NCBI RefSeq assembly: GCF_003589595.1
Contig: NW_020654080.1
Span: 1,994,616 to 2,058,615, forward strand
Reading direction: 5' to 3'
Source: Hyposmocoma kahamanoa
Lineage: Eukaryota > Arthropoda > Insecta > Lepidoptera > Cosmopterigidae
DNA length: 64,000 nt
Shown here piece after piece: positions 32,753 to 42,310 of the stretch (its first letter is position 1; the number at the start of each line of letters is the position of its first letter). The notes below the pieces were generated by a model. The model made no database searches and had not been told where the DNA came from. It was given only the letters and a program-made list of their open reading frames with translations. The position numbers and the translations under genes are program-made.

Positions 32753-33020
32753 TTTTTTTTATATAACATTCAAGTGACGGGATGAACAAGTCGTGCGTCT
32801 AATTGTAAGCTACATCCTTTTCCATAACAGTTACAGTGCCACTCAGAGCTTTAAATTGCAAAGATCTGAGGGGCACTACCATTGCGCCCGTCACCCTGAG
32901 ACGTAAGTTGACAAGTCCCATGTGCCGGAACACAATAATGCTGACATTACACTGACATTGGTGGCAGAAATAGGTAAGGTGGCAGTACTACCCCTGACGA
33001 ACTCTTTCACAAGGAGCCTC
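32753..33020 (-). repeat. Repeat A, near full length
   Basis: The A-tail is seen as a T-run at 32753-32760, and the 5' end near 33020 (TTCACAAGGAGCC). The CACCCTTACCCTTCAAAA block is deleted. Confidence 0.7.
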
Positions 33021-33679
33021 TATATCTATCATTCACATTATTAATATAAAATATTTAAAAAAAATGTATGTAGTCTAAATTGGAATGTGTTTTCGTAAAT
33101 TAAAATTATTAATTTCATACATCCTACGACTGGGTACGGTTGAAAGGGTTGTAACCCTAACAAGCCGTGACCAGATTCACGGCAGTTAAACAGAAAACTT
33201 CAGGTCCACAGATTTATTTAAAGCCGGTTAAAGAGAAGAAGAGGTAACAAAGAAGGCTGTAACAATAAAAGGTATATATAGAAAACAGGTACATTATTAC
33301 AAAACACTACACTTTCTAAATTGATGAATAAGATATTAAGTAGACATTTACCCCAAAAGGGCCGAGATATACTCAATTACAGATACGTATTCATAGGTAC
33401 ATGATATAGGTTGTAGTGGTTATATACTTATTAAAATTATCACATGATTTAGAATAGTAATGATTTTATACTTAGTAAAGGAATCCAAATTAAAAGCGAT
33501 TGAATTTTAACCAGCTCCTTACGCTGTCGCGATCGAACAGGGAGTGACGGTAGAACGAAACAAAATCAGAATCGAGGCAAAAAAGCTATGGAACAATTCA
33601 AAATTTAAATCTAAATACGAATGGCCAGGAACTGGAGAAAGGCGATAAAAATATAGAATGACGATGTAAGGAGGTCACA
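33021..33679. other. Unassigned AT-rich interval
   Basis: No coding region or repeat was recognised between repeat A and the SINE at 33680. Confidence 0.35.
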
Positions 33680-33895
33680 CCGTCGTCACACGGGTAAACT
33701 CTCAGGGGAGGGTTTAGGCCATAGTCCACCACCCTGGGCCTATTCGGGTTAAGGAATACATTTTCCGAGGGCTGTCAACCTTTGCACATAATTTCCGAGA
33801 AACTCAGAAGTACGACCCCGGAATTCGAACCTACGATCTCTGTTGCAGAGGTGGTAAGTCCATATCATTAAGCTCAACAGCGTGACGACTTTACT
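33680..33895 (-). mobile_element. tRNA-derived SINE (third type)
   Basis: On the minus strand a tRNA-like head includes AGGTTCGAATTCC (B box near 33820-33832) and an A-box-like segment near 33870. It is followed by a body containing GGGTGGTGGACTATGGCC, a phrase common in lepidopteran SINEs. A small piece with GTGGACTATGACC occurs at about 61971. Confidence 0.6.
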
Positions 33896-33955
33896 AACTC
33901 GGTCAACCGTGACCAAGGAACTTGTAAAAAGACTGAAGCGGAGGTACGAGAGGCA
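33896..33955 (+). repeat. Degraded Penelope-type terminal segment
   Basis: CGGTCAACCGTGACCAAGG followed by TTGTAAAAAGACTGAAGCGG aligns with the terminal repeat segment at 38150-38205, with the hammerhead-like core destroyed. Confidence 0.4.
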
Positions 33956-34442
33956 GCTAAAAAGTAATCTACCTAAGTATGAAATAGTACATTGTGTATT
34001 AAGGGCCGTAAATAAGACATTAACTTTAAAAACTCGAGGTTTGTAATTTTTGCCACCCCTGCTCCATATACAATGACTTATACACATTTGCGTGAAAATA
34101 GATACAACGATAATTTATTTCATGGATGAATAAATATCTCTTCACAACACAACATTTACGGATTTTGTTAGTGGCGCGTTTTTTAACCATATTGGCAGCT
34201 ATTCTTCCATAGATAATACAACTCCAACTAAAATGTTATAAAAAGCACAGACGCATGCAGCCACGATACCTATATTAGATATAAAATAAGTACTTTCCAA
34301 ATTCTGAAAGTACTGAAAAATTTTAATTCACATAATAAATTGAATAAAATATATCGAATTCTTAGGTTTTCGCGACTGTTACACATAGGAAATGAAACTA
34401 TTTTTCCGGATTTAAATCGCGTACATCTGTTTTTTCAAAGAA

Positions 34443-34581
34443 AGTCCGTTATCTACCCAGGATGCTGCGAGAGGCCATTGAAATTAAAAAACATCCTAAT
34501 TTCAACAGGGAAGATGGTTTCTCCGTACCACCAGTTTGGGATCCAGTATTTCCTCTAATGAAAAATCCCAAACAGCCATAA
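34443..34581 (+). pseudogene. Penelope-like GIY-YIG endonuclease, C-terminal tail
   Basis: About 45 codons read VRYLPRMLREAIEIKKHPNF, then NREDGFSVPPVWDPV and a stop at 34579. The REAIEI-KHPN-FNREDG signature is the end of the GIY-YIG endonuclease domain that cuts target DNA for Penelope-like elements. The catalytic part and the reverse transcriptase are missing. Confidence 0.75.
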
Positions 34582-34822
34582 GACTGCAGTACTAATTAAT
34601 ATGTTTTAGTTTATTCTAATTTCTATTAATAATTAATAATAAATTGAACTTAATAAAAATTCATTCAATAAAATAATTTGTAAAACTTAATGTAGCGTAA
34701 ATTGGAATGTTTTCTTTGTAAAATTAAAAATTAATCTAATTTAATTAATAACTATTGTAACGATAGTGGAAAAAATAGGGTGGTTTGCATTAATATTAGA
34801 CATAACTGGTTGAAGACTGTAC

Positions 34823-35058
34823 TGTAGACTAGGCTGTACTCTTTGAGTAGGATTGCTGGCTGAACATAGGTAGTGTTTATAGTTTGTATTTGGAACGCTA
34901 AGAAAATAAGGAAGGATCTTGACATATCATATTAAGAAGATTGATTTGTAACCCAAAACATGTAAAATGGTAAAATAAACCAAAGTTTGAAGTTAATCCC
35001 GTTTTATATTATTAAAAGTACCTCTCGCAATGCATCTGAGCTACAGCCCTCGATTATA
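34823..35058 (+). repeat. 5' LTR
   Basis: It starts TGTAGACTAGGCTG and ends GCCCTCGATTATA. It is identical to the 3' LTR except at 35052 (G versus T at 38138). The end is TA rather than the usual CA. A possible TATA-type stretch (AATAAACC) and the AAAGTACCTCTCGC section are shared with the relics at 9.5 and 41.5 kb. Confidence 0.9.
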
Positions 35059-35060
35059 AA

Positions 35061-35076
35061 TGGTGGAGGCGCGGAC
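35061..35076 (+). promoter_or_regulatory. Candidate primer-binding site
   Basis: TGGTGGAGGCGCGGAC begins two bases after the 5' LTR. Its complement ends in CCACCA, as expected for pairing with a tRNA 3' end. The specific tRNA is not identified. Confidence 0.6.
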
Positions 35077-35386
35077 TCTATTATAATTGGTGGAATTCGC
35101 CGGTTTACAATAATGGAAGTACGAGTCACGATGTGAAAATTTTTTATATTTTTATTTTGAAAAACCTGGCAATGGAAGAAGAAATATAATGTAATTCAAG
35201 CCTGCAAATGTTAGACGCAAGCTTACGATTGATGAAAGGATCCGATGAAGAAAAGTCCATAGTGAAATATTTTTATATGTTGTTACGACACAACCACAAG
35301 GAAAGCGCAACAAAAGGTCGTAATATATATTTTTATATTTAATATTGATTTATAATTGGTGCCAGTAAAAAGTGCGAGGAGGAAAT

Positions 35387-36874
35387 ATGTATGGTGTACC
35401 GGCACAAAGATTTAATGGGTTCAACGACGTAGATGAGTTTTTGAACCAATTTGAGACCATTAGTATATTAAATAATTGGTCTGATGTGCAGAAGAAATAC
35501 GTGTTTGCATTGTATTTGGAGGGGCCAGCTCTGCAATGGTACAAAACGTATTCTTCTTCATACGTGTCGTATGATGTGATTGCACAGAGGTTGAGAGAGG
35601 AATTTCCCTCACAAATTGATTACGCCCGAGAATTTTATTATAGGCGACAGGGGCATAGTGAATCGCTTATAAGTTATTTTTATAGTTTAGATGAGTTAGC
35701 GAGGAAAGCGAATATTCAAGATGTTCAGTTTATTAAGCATTTTTTGAAGTCTTTGATACCCAATTTTAAATGGATGCTGGCAAGTAATTTGTATCTATCT
35801 AAAGAGGAGTTGAGAAAAACAATTATACAAGTAGATGACGTATTTAATCACAGTTATAGTGTGAGTCGAGAAGATATTGTATTGCCAGTAAATAGTCAAA
35901 TAGAGCATTCTCTCTGTTGGCAAACACAGGATGTCTCTGCACCGATAATTAGACCCGAGTCTAAGCAGTCGGAAGATTTAGTGCCACAGGCACCAGTTGT
36001 GCAGCAGGATACGCCAAGTCAAGGGTATTCACGAGCACATAGTAGTGGATCTTCGTCGGGATCTCCTCAACGTGATTGTCAGAAAAGCGCAACTGAACAT
36101 GTAGAAAATTTGTCTACAATTGATAGTTCTAGCGTAGATAGGGCACCTTTTATATCTGTTTTTATTAATGATGTGAGTTGCGAGGCGTTGGTGGATACTA
36201 ATGCTTCAGTTTCAGTAATTTCTCGGTATTTTGCGGAAAGGTTGCAATTGCGTATTGATGATAATCCAAGTTTTCCATTACGTACAGTGGGTGCAACGCC
36301 AATAAATGTGCAGTCGTCCACCAAGGTGTCGTTGATGATTAATGGGAAGGATTATCCTTCGAAGTTGCTGGTTGTAGACGATCTTGAAAAATATTTGGTT
36401 CTGGGTCGAGATGTTTTGGAAAAGTGTAATTACGAGTTGTCAAAAGTGGAAGTTGACAATAAAATTTCTTTTTCTAAGTCCATGACAGATATTGGACCAA
36501 AGAAAGAAAAGTCTCCTTTGAAACCGATATCAAAAAGTTTAGATAGCTTCTCGGTTTTGCCAGAAATGACGAGTAATGTTGACGTGAGTGATAAGACGTG
36601 TCAATTGCGTCAACAATGTGATTTAAATAAAAATAATTATAATTATGCTTTGCCGAAAGTAAATGCAAAATATAATTCGGAAAGCAGCATTTTTAAACCT
36701 ATCGTAAATAATGTGGAGAATTTACAAAGTGAATTTATAAAGCGGGCAACTTCGATCGATCCACATAAAGAATGTATAGATAGTTTACAATCCAAACAGA
36801 AGCGAATATTTGATAAAAAAGACAGGATTGCTTTGATATATAAAAAGAGGTATGTTACGCGAAGCTTAGGGTAG
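35387..36874 (+). CDS. gag-pr: Gag-protease polyprotein of LTR retrotransposon
   Basis: It is predicted to form the particle that packages element RNA, with a C-terminal retropepsin-like domain. The first ATG in the frame is at 35387, giving 495 residues. Residues 1-150 look like a retrotransposon Gag capsid: FNGFNDVDEFLNQFE, then GPALQWYKTY near 48, RLREEFP near 69 and FIKHFLKSLIP near 116. A low-complexity Ser/Gln-rich linker spans about 185-235. The protease-like domain covers about 250-350, with EALVDTNASVSVIS (Asp270) and the partner motif YLVLGRDVLEK near 337-347. The canonical active-site Gly is Asn272 here. No CCHC zinc knuckle is visible. The last 130 residues are Lys-rich and unassigned. 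The frame has no stop or frameshift. Confidence 0.85.
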   Translation: MYGVPAQRFNGFNDVDEFLNQFETISILNNWSDVQKKYVFALYLEGPALQWYKTYSSSYVSYDVIAQRLREEFPSQIDYAREFYYRRQGHSESLISYFYSLDELARKANIQDVQFIKHFLKSLIPNFKWMLASNLYLSKEELRKTIIQVDDVFNHSYSVSREDIVLPVNSQIEHSLCWQTQDVSAPIIRPESKQSEDLVPQAPVVQQDTPSQGYSRAHSSGSSSGSPQRDCQKSATEHVENLSTIDSSSVDRAPFISVFINDVSCEALVDTNASVSVISRYFAERLQLRIDDNPSFPLRTVGATPINVQSSTKVSLMINGKDYPSKLLVVDDLEKYLVLGRDVLEKCNYELSKVEVDNKISFSKSMTDIGPKKEKSPLKPISKSLDSFSVLPEMTSNVDVSDKTCQLRQQCDLNKNNYNYALPKVNAKYNSESSIFKPIVNNVENLQSEFIKRATSIDPHKECIDSLQSKQKRIFDKKDRIALIYKKRYVTRSLG

Positions 36875-37065
36875 TGAATTGGTTGAGTAGGAATAATTGT
36901 ATTATGTGCAGATTAAGTATGAATAGGAAAAGGTTAGGTAGGCAGAATCTACTCCATGTGAATAGGATGAAAAAGTTCTATATGAGGGAATTTAATGTGT
37001 TTGTTTCTACTAGGTTAATTAATTTTTTATATTTATTTTTCATGTGGAACACTGACGAACATTGA
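36874..37065 (+). pseudogene. Possible integrase C-terminal remnant
   Basis: An open frame overlapping the gag stop contains GRQNLLHVNRMKKFYMRE. HVNR-K-F is like the end of Ty3/gypsy integrases, where a His-Val-x-Arg-(Leu/Met)-Lys motif closes the protein. If correct, the element lost everything between the protease and this tail by one internal deletion. The match is short and read by eye. Confidence 0.4.
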
Positions 37066-37896
37066 CGTTATGAGAAATATTTGGAGAAAAATTAATATTT
37101 TCCTGTACATGCAGACTTGGAAGGAAGGGAGGAGAGGATACACCATCAAATAGATAACATTTACTTTTGTTTTTCTTATATATATTTTTTTAATTTGGTA
37201 GATATATTATCCTGTATGTGCGAATAGTTCCTGCTCATTCCTCCAGTTGATCAAGGACTGTCTGCATTCTGGGAAAATATATTTATTTAATTAATTAGAC
37301 GTCTTTCATATGGGATATATCCCCATCCCATATGTATGTTAGGACATGTAGTTAGAATATGTTGTTAGCGTTATATGTGGGTTGGTTCTTGTTGTTTAAG
37401 GATGATAAGTGAAGCTGATGGAACGTGATAGCTGCAAAATGAGGACTAAGGCAGCTGGGAGATCAATAGTGATGTAACCCAGTGATCGTCCGATGGATGT
37501 TCAAGCCTGTGTCGTCGTTGTGGCAGCATCCACGTTGGAGATAGCTTAGGCTGAGATAGTTAGGAACTTGTAGTGATGTTTAGAATTTTTATTAGGATCG
37601 TTCAGCCAGTTTAGGGTCGCTAAAATAAAGTGTTAGGGTTTAGTCAGGTTCCCTAATTAGATAGGATAGCTAACTAGTGAAAATATTTTGATTTGTTTGT
37701 TTAGGATGTGATCATGGTCTGTCCTTTTAGATAGGTTTTTGGCAGACCAAAGCCATAGCCTCCTCGGTGGTTTACTTGTTGGTAAGTTAGTGACTTCCGA
37801 GCAGTGTGTGGCTAGCCTGTAGTAAAGGCTGATCGCAGATGTAAGTTGCCTATCATAGGTAGACCATCAGCTAGGCATATTCACCCCTTCAGCTGT
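37066..37896 (+). other. 3' internal non-coding region of the LTR element
   Basis: It has no open frame of note. The part from about 37190 to 37570 is shared with the relic at 9085-9480, including a weaker version of the palindrome. The remainder up to the polypurine tract is not seen elsewhere in the window. Confidence 0.6.
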
Positions 37897-37908
37897 GAGG
37901 AAGAGGGA
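37897..37908 (+). promoter_or_regulatory. Polypurine tract
   Basis: GAGGAAGAGGGA directly abuts the TG of the 3' LTR, the expected primer site for plus-strand DNA synthesis. Confidence 0.8.
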
Positions 37909-38144
37909 TGTAGACTAGGCTGTACTCTTTGAGTAGGATTGCTGGCTGAACATAGGTAGTGTTTATAGTTTGTATTTGGAACGCTAAGAAAATAAGGAAG
38001 GATCTTGACATATCATATTAAGAAGATTGATTTGTAACCCAAAACATGTAAAATGGTAAAATAAACCAAAGTTTGAAGTTAATCCCGTTTTATATTATTA
38101 AAAGTACCTCTCGCAATGCATCTGAGCTACAGCCCTCTATTATA
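37909..38144 (+). repeat. 3' LTR
   Basis: It is 236 bp, starting TGTAGACTAGGCTG and ending GCCCTCTATTATA, followed by GTAC. It has one difference from the 5' LTR. Confidence 0.9.
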
Positions 38145-38149
38145 GTACC

Positions 38150-38205
38150 ACCTCAGTCAACCGTGACCATGGGACCTGTAAAGGGCCCGAAACGTCGGTT
38201 TGTTT
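38150..38205 (+). ncRNA. Hammerhead-like motif in Penelope terminal repeat, degenerate
   Basis: CTGTAAA-GGGCCC-GAAAC-GTC at 38176-38196 has the order of a hammerhead ribozyme (core CUGANGA, stem II, GAAA, cleavage-site UH), as known in Penelope-like terminal repeats. The core differs from consensus at two positions, so catalytic activity is doubtful. The same string is at 52269-52286, with GATGG in place of GTCGG after GAAAC. Confidence 0.4.
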
Positions 38206-38256
38206 GAAAAAATAAATATACGCGATTTAAATCCGGAAAAATAGTTTCATTTCCTT

Positions 38257-38949
38257 CGAATAAAATATACTTAAATTGCAAATGTTTACTATTTTTCTAT
38301 ACTAGAAGCTTATGCGAAATGCATTCTGATTTTTTGAGCATAAAAAACTTTTTAGAGTAGTAGTAGTAGTAGTGTAAATAAAATCTATTACCGCCCCAGG
38401 AAGGAAATGTAATGAAAAAGCCCATAGCATTAATTTAGCGCATTAATCGCTAATTTTGAAAAAAGAACTAACAGCTAATACGTCACAATCGCGGCCAGTA
38501 TTCTTTTTAAATTGGAAATAGTCAAAGGATATTACTTTTCAGCCGCCACTCGTACGTTCGAAAAACAAACATGCGCGATTTAGAACCTATAAAACAGTAT
38601 AATTTTCAACGAAATACTATTGGTTGCTGTAACACAGTTCCTATTTCCGCTTTAATAGGTAATTAACCGACTGCATTCATGTAATGGCGTAACATCTATG
38701 CTATTGAACATTGAATCCATTAAATCCATAAAGCCCACAATAAACTTGTACCTAAACAGCCCACGATAAAGTGATTACAGTGTAACAACTGACACGGAGT
38801 CAGGGCCATGCGCCAGAGCAAAAACGTATCAATGCCGGAATTATAACAGCCATAATGTTACCACAAACTTAAGATCACGCGAACATCTGCTGGTGATTAG
38901 GGTGACTAAGTTTTCAAATTAACTTGGACATTTCTGTGTACAATTTGTT
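38257..38949. other. Unassigned interval
   Basis: It contains a short GTA-repeat near 38357-38372 and otherwise no recognisable feature. Confidence 0.35.
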
Positions 38950-39132
38950 ATTTTTTATTACGATACCAAATGACGGGACGATCTACCTTACTATCTGACA
39001 TACTCTGCCACTGCGCTTATCACATAAATTGAGAACTCTCATGTGCCTGCAATTTCACCAGCGCCCTCTTACATTATTGCAGAAATAAATAAGGTGGCAG
39101 TACTTCCCTGGACGATCGTTCTCTGAGCTACG
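38950..39132 (-). repeat. Repeat A, internally deleted
   Basis: It keeps TGACGGGACG, GCCACTGCGCTTATCAC and AAATAAGGTGGCAGTACTTC in reverse orientation; the central GTCCATAACAG region is missing. Confidence 0.6.
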
Positions 39133-39654
39133 ACAGCTCTTATTATTATACTGATTTGTTTCCTTTTCCTAACAGTTCCGGCGAGCATGGTCACAGTACA
39201 AGGCGACATCAAGTGCGCTAATGTTGGAGCATTAAGATTAAGGACGGCACCTAGACGCTTTACCGGAGATCGTGTTTTTTATGTCACTATTATAATTTCA
39301 ATCTCTTGCGTTGGCGCATGTATATTGTAGCATATTTTTGGAGCTGGCTAATCAGAACAGAGTGTTCTAGCTAAAATATATAATCTAATTACTCTTTCAG
39401 TTGCGAGGTCGACGGTTTGAATCCCTGGAATGGAGGAAAGGAATGAACGGAAGCGTCGTGAATAATCTTGATAGACGGATTTGTCTGAACTAAGAGGTCT
39501 ATGAGGAGACCCGTATCCTTCAGTGGAACCTATAATCGGACGATGATAATATTGAATCAAACATATAGGACACGAGGAATAGGTTATTTACTTTTCAAAT
39601 TAGGTACTGATTTGTGTATGTTTACAAATTCATTTAAGGGGTAATTGTACGCTT

Positions 39655-39740
39655 CTTTTTTTTATAATGTCAAGTGACGGGAAGAACAAGTCGTGCGCGT
39701 GATGATAAGCGTCATGCCTGTCCATAACCAGTTGCAGTAT
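39655..39740 (-). repeat. Repeat A, 3' part only
   Basis: A T-run at 39655-39663 is followed by CAAGTGACGGG and GTCATGCCTGTCCATAACC, ending at GTTGCAGTAT: a 5'-truncated copy. Confidence 0.6.
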
Positions 39741-39782
39741 AGTGACATAGCGACATTTGTTAGAAAAAATATAAACCTCTCT

Positions 39783-40205
39783 GTTTGTTGAACATGTCAG
39801 AAGTGAACAGCATAAGCTGGTACCTCCATCGCCTAAACTTACAATTTTCAAAAACAGCCCTTATTACGGAGCAATAGCAATATATAACATGGTACCTAGT
39901 TATATATTACTCCAGAAAGACGAAAAAATGTTTCACAACAAATTGAAAAACCTCCTCATACAAAAGTGTTATTATGCCACACAAGATTTTGTTAAAGACA
40001 AAGAACTTTGATTATAATAATTAGTATATAGATTCATTATTTATTTGATACTGCATTACTTTATTAAGATATTTTATTATTTAAGAGAATGATATACTTT
40101 TATAATTATTTTTAATTTTAAGAAATGGCATGTCTAAGTATATTTTAAGTCTTAGCTACGCCCTTACAGGGCACATGTTATGTAATATTGTTGCATGGTC
40201 GTAGT
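39783..40205 (+). pseudogene. LINE ORF2 C-terminus and 3' UTR
   Basis: Seventy-two codons (39793-40011) end in a stop and read HVRSEQHKLVPPSPK, then FKNSPYYGAIAIYNMVPSYI and FHNKLKNLLIQKCYYATQDF. The order of a KNSP-Y-A-IYN-P block and an F--KLK-LL-YY block is the usual CR1/Jockey-type C-terminus. The 3' UTR includes CGCCCTTACAGGGCACATGT (about 40160-40180), like the LINE end at 12.7 kb. It is 5'-truncated. Confidence 0.65.
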
Positions 40206-40394
40206 TGGCACTGAAATAGCAAACATCCTTGGGGCACTGTCACTGTGCCCGGCACTTTGACACATAAGTTGAGAAGTCCCTTGTATCTATAGTTTCACCA
40301 GCACCCTTACCCTTCAAAATCGAAATACGGCACTTCCCTGCCGGTGACAGTACTTCTCTAGACGAACTCTTTCACAAGGAGCTCTACTGCTCTA
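40203..40394 (-). repeat. Repeat A, 5' part
   Basis: The minus-strand copy retains CACCAGCACCCTTACCCTTC and the CACAAGGAGCTCTACTGCT end, and is truncated at the tail side. Confidence 0.65.
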
Positions 40395-40429
40395 ACATAT
40401 TTGAAATAAATATTGTAAATTATAAATTT

Positions 40430-40590
40430 ACACAAGTGTTTATTTACAAAGCGCAACCCATAGAGTCTCTTTCTCATTCTCCTCAGCGGAATATACCTTA
40501 CGAATGAGTAATAGAGTTTAATGTGACGATTTAAAGTGCAATTTCCTTATCTATGAAATAAAGATTATATGAGTTTGAGTTTGAATTTAT
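40430..40590 (+). repeat. Jockey-like LINE 3' UTR (family U)
   Basis: It contains TTTACAAAGCGCAACCC, TTCTCATTCTCCTCAGCGG and the end TCTATGAAATAAAGATTATA. Confidence 0.55.
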
Positions 40591-41269
40591 GTTGACTAAG
40601 TACGTATAAAAACAATTCTAAAATAGAAAGTGAAGCAAGTGACTATACTATGTTTTAAATAAACAAACCAATCGGCTGTTAAAAGTGACACTACCCAACT
40701 TTTGACTGAACTCAAGTCGCTACCATGTTTATTGGAAACCAGGAAAGTTTCTTCATGAGCCCAAAACGGAATTTGAAAATCTTTAATAAAATTTTGTGAT
40801 TTTTGAATAGTGACACCATTGAAGCCGATGTGGCATATATAACAAAATAAATCATAATTTTAGTAATTACAACTGATCAAAAAAATATTATTACGCTTGT
40901 ACATAATACCATATCCAACAAATCTAACGCTTTCTAACATCTGTGCAAAGTCATTACGGCAAGTTCGCTCGCAATCGGTCGCCTTGATCCTTGACTTTTC
41001 CGATCGCATGAAATAATTTGACATAATGCCACATCCACTCATTACCTGACGCGTCATTACTGGATTCATTTATTTTGTTATTTTATTTGAAAAATTGGTT
41101 TTTAAGATATTTTAAACAGAGTTTTATGAATGTACCAATAAGGCATAGTTTTCTGTAAATTGGCAGAATTTATAAATAAATAAAATTAAATACCATCCTA
41201 ATGCTTAGCATGGGATCGACTCATAAGAAAATGTTGATAGGTGATAATTCACGGTCCAGAATCGTGTAC
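40591..41269. other. Unassigned interval
   Basis: The minus-strand open frame at 40860-41069 has no recognised domain. Nothing else is assigned. Confidence 0.3.
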
Positions 41270-41375
41270 AACGCAGTGCTACGATTTGCACTGTGGCCGG
41301 TGGTTGAGGAGGTTCTCGGTTCGATTCCTGGTATGAACAATTTGGGAAATTAACTTTTTTAAATTTGATTCTGGT
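41270..41375 (+). repeat. tRNA-like segment, possible SINE head
   Basis: A canonical B box GGTTCGATTCC lies at 41318-41328, with GTGGCCGGTGGTTGAGG upstream in a plausible A-box position. The body does not match family B. It may be a SINE of another family. Confidence 0.35.
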
Positions 41376-41427
41376 CTAGTCCATGGTCCATTGCTTCAGA
41401 GATTTTTCAAAAGTAAAATATAAAAAT

Positions 41428-41575
41428 CTTCACATCGTAATTCGTGCCTCAATCATTTGTAAGCCGGCGAACTCCACCATTTGTAAGCTTGGGCGTAGCT
41501 TAGGATGCATAGCGAGAGGTACTTTTATAAATATAAACTGGAATAATCTTCAAAACTTGGCTTATTGTATTTTTT
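41428..41575 (-). repeat. LTR and leader relic related to the 34.8-kb element
   Basis: On the minus strand it reads from the LTR end (AAAGTACCTCTCGCTATGC) into a leader with TGGTGGAGTTCGCCGG, matching the LTR-leader junction of the full element at about 35020-35150. Confidence 0.6.
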
Positions 41576-41823
41576 TCACATATTTTTTAAATCAGAGAAC
41601 ACATCAAAAACTCTCAAGATGTTCCATTCTTTCTATTTCATTTTTTCAAACACATTCTAAATACAAAACTATATTCACTCAGCCAGTGATTCTACTAATA
41701 GAGTAGAGCCTAGACTACAGTATTCAAGTGCCCTGACGCGAATTCCAGTGCTTTGTAGTACAGGGAATTCTCTAATTTGAGACCAGGTAACCTTCAAGTA
41801 TCGAAGGCATACACTACGGTAGT

Positions 41824-42117
41824 AGCAGTAGAGCTCTCCTAGTGAAAGACTTCGCTCAGGGAAGTAGAAGAAGAAATTTCTGAGCCAAGCGGTAATGTGA
41901 GTATTAATGCGTTCCGGTTGTGAAGGCTAAGGGTACTGGTGAAATTACAGGCACACGGGTCTTGTCAACTTATGTCTCAGGGTGTCGGGCGCAGTGGCAG
42001 TGCCCAGATCTTTGTAGTTTAAAACTCTGAGTGGCACTACTACAGTAATGGACAGATGTGTTGCTGACCACCAGGACCACAACTGGTTCGTTCCGTCACT
42101 TGGTATTGTAAAAAAAC
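41824..42117 (+). repeat. Repeat A, near full length
   Basis: It begins AGCAGTAGAGCTCTCCTAGT and ends CGTCACTTGGTATTGTAAAA. Confidence 0.7.
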
Positions 42118-42134
42118 CCATTTGTGGGCTATCA

Positions 42135-42310
42135 GCGTCACCATTAGCAGACACCATGCTAAAGTGTGGAACGTGTTTGCCATAGTGATAAATGGATTTG
42201 CTAATCTAGGGAACGTACTTGCCGATTGTTATCCAGGTTATGCCACATGTATAGCACACCATGGCGATGAGGCTCCTTTCGTACACCCCACCAGTATGCC
42301 ACGATTGTCT
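42135..42310 (+). repeat. Repeat K, plus-strand copy
   Basis: AAGTGTGGAACGTGTTTGCC and the following 100 bp align with the complement of 56430-56650. An open frame at 42122-42463 crosses it but has no domain and is not conserved in the other copy. Confidence 0.5.

Larger units (their letters stand above)
34823..38144 (+). mobile_element. Non-autonomous Gag-protease LTR retrotransposon (TR-GAG type)
   Basis: The element is 3,322 bp, bounded by two 236-bp LTRs differing at one base, and flanked by GTAC duplications (34819-34822 and 38145-38148). Its primer-binding site, single long ORF and polypurine tract are in canonical order. There is no reverse transcriptase, RNase H or integrase core, only a possible integrase tail at 36910-37000. 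The LTR identity implies recent insertion and hence transposition using enzymes supplied in trans. Removing it restores the sequence seen at 52155-52260. Confidence 0.9.
34390..38256 (+). mobile_element. Penelope-like element fragment, split by an LTR retrotransposon
   Basis: Penelope-like sequence lies at 34390-34822 and 38149-38256. The left edge (34390-34440) is an inverted copy of the right edge (about 38202-38256), sharing GGAAATGAAACTATTTTTCC, a layout known for truncated Penelope-like elements. The C-terminal endonuclease codons follow at 34443-34581, then about 240 bp of 3' sequence up to the LTR insertion. The sequence continues at CACCTCAGTCAACCGTGACC beyond the 3' LTR. The fragment at 51764-52345 has the same order without the insertion. 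Confidence 0.75.

Noticed and set aside
38357..38372. Regulatory GTA repeat
   Set aside because: It is a short microsatellite with no further context.
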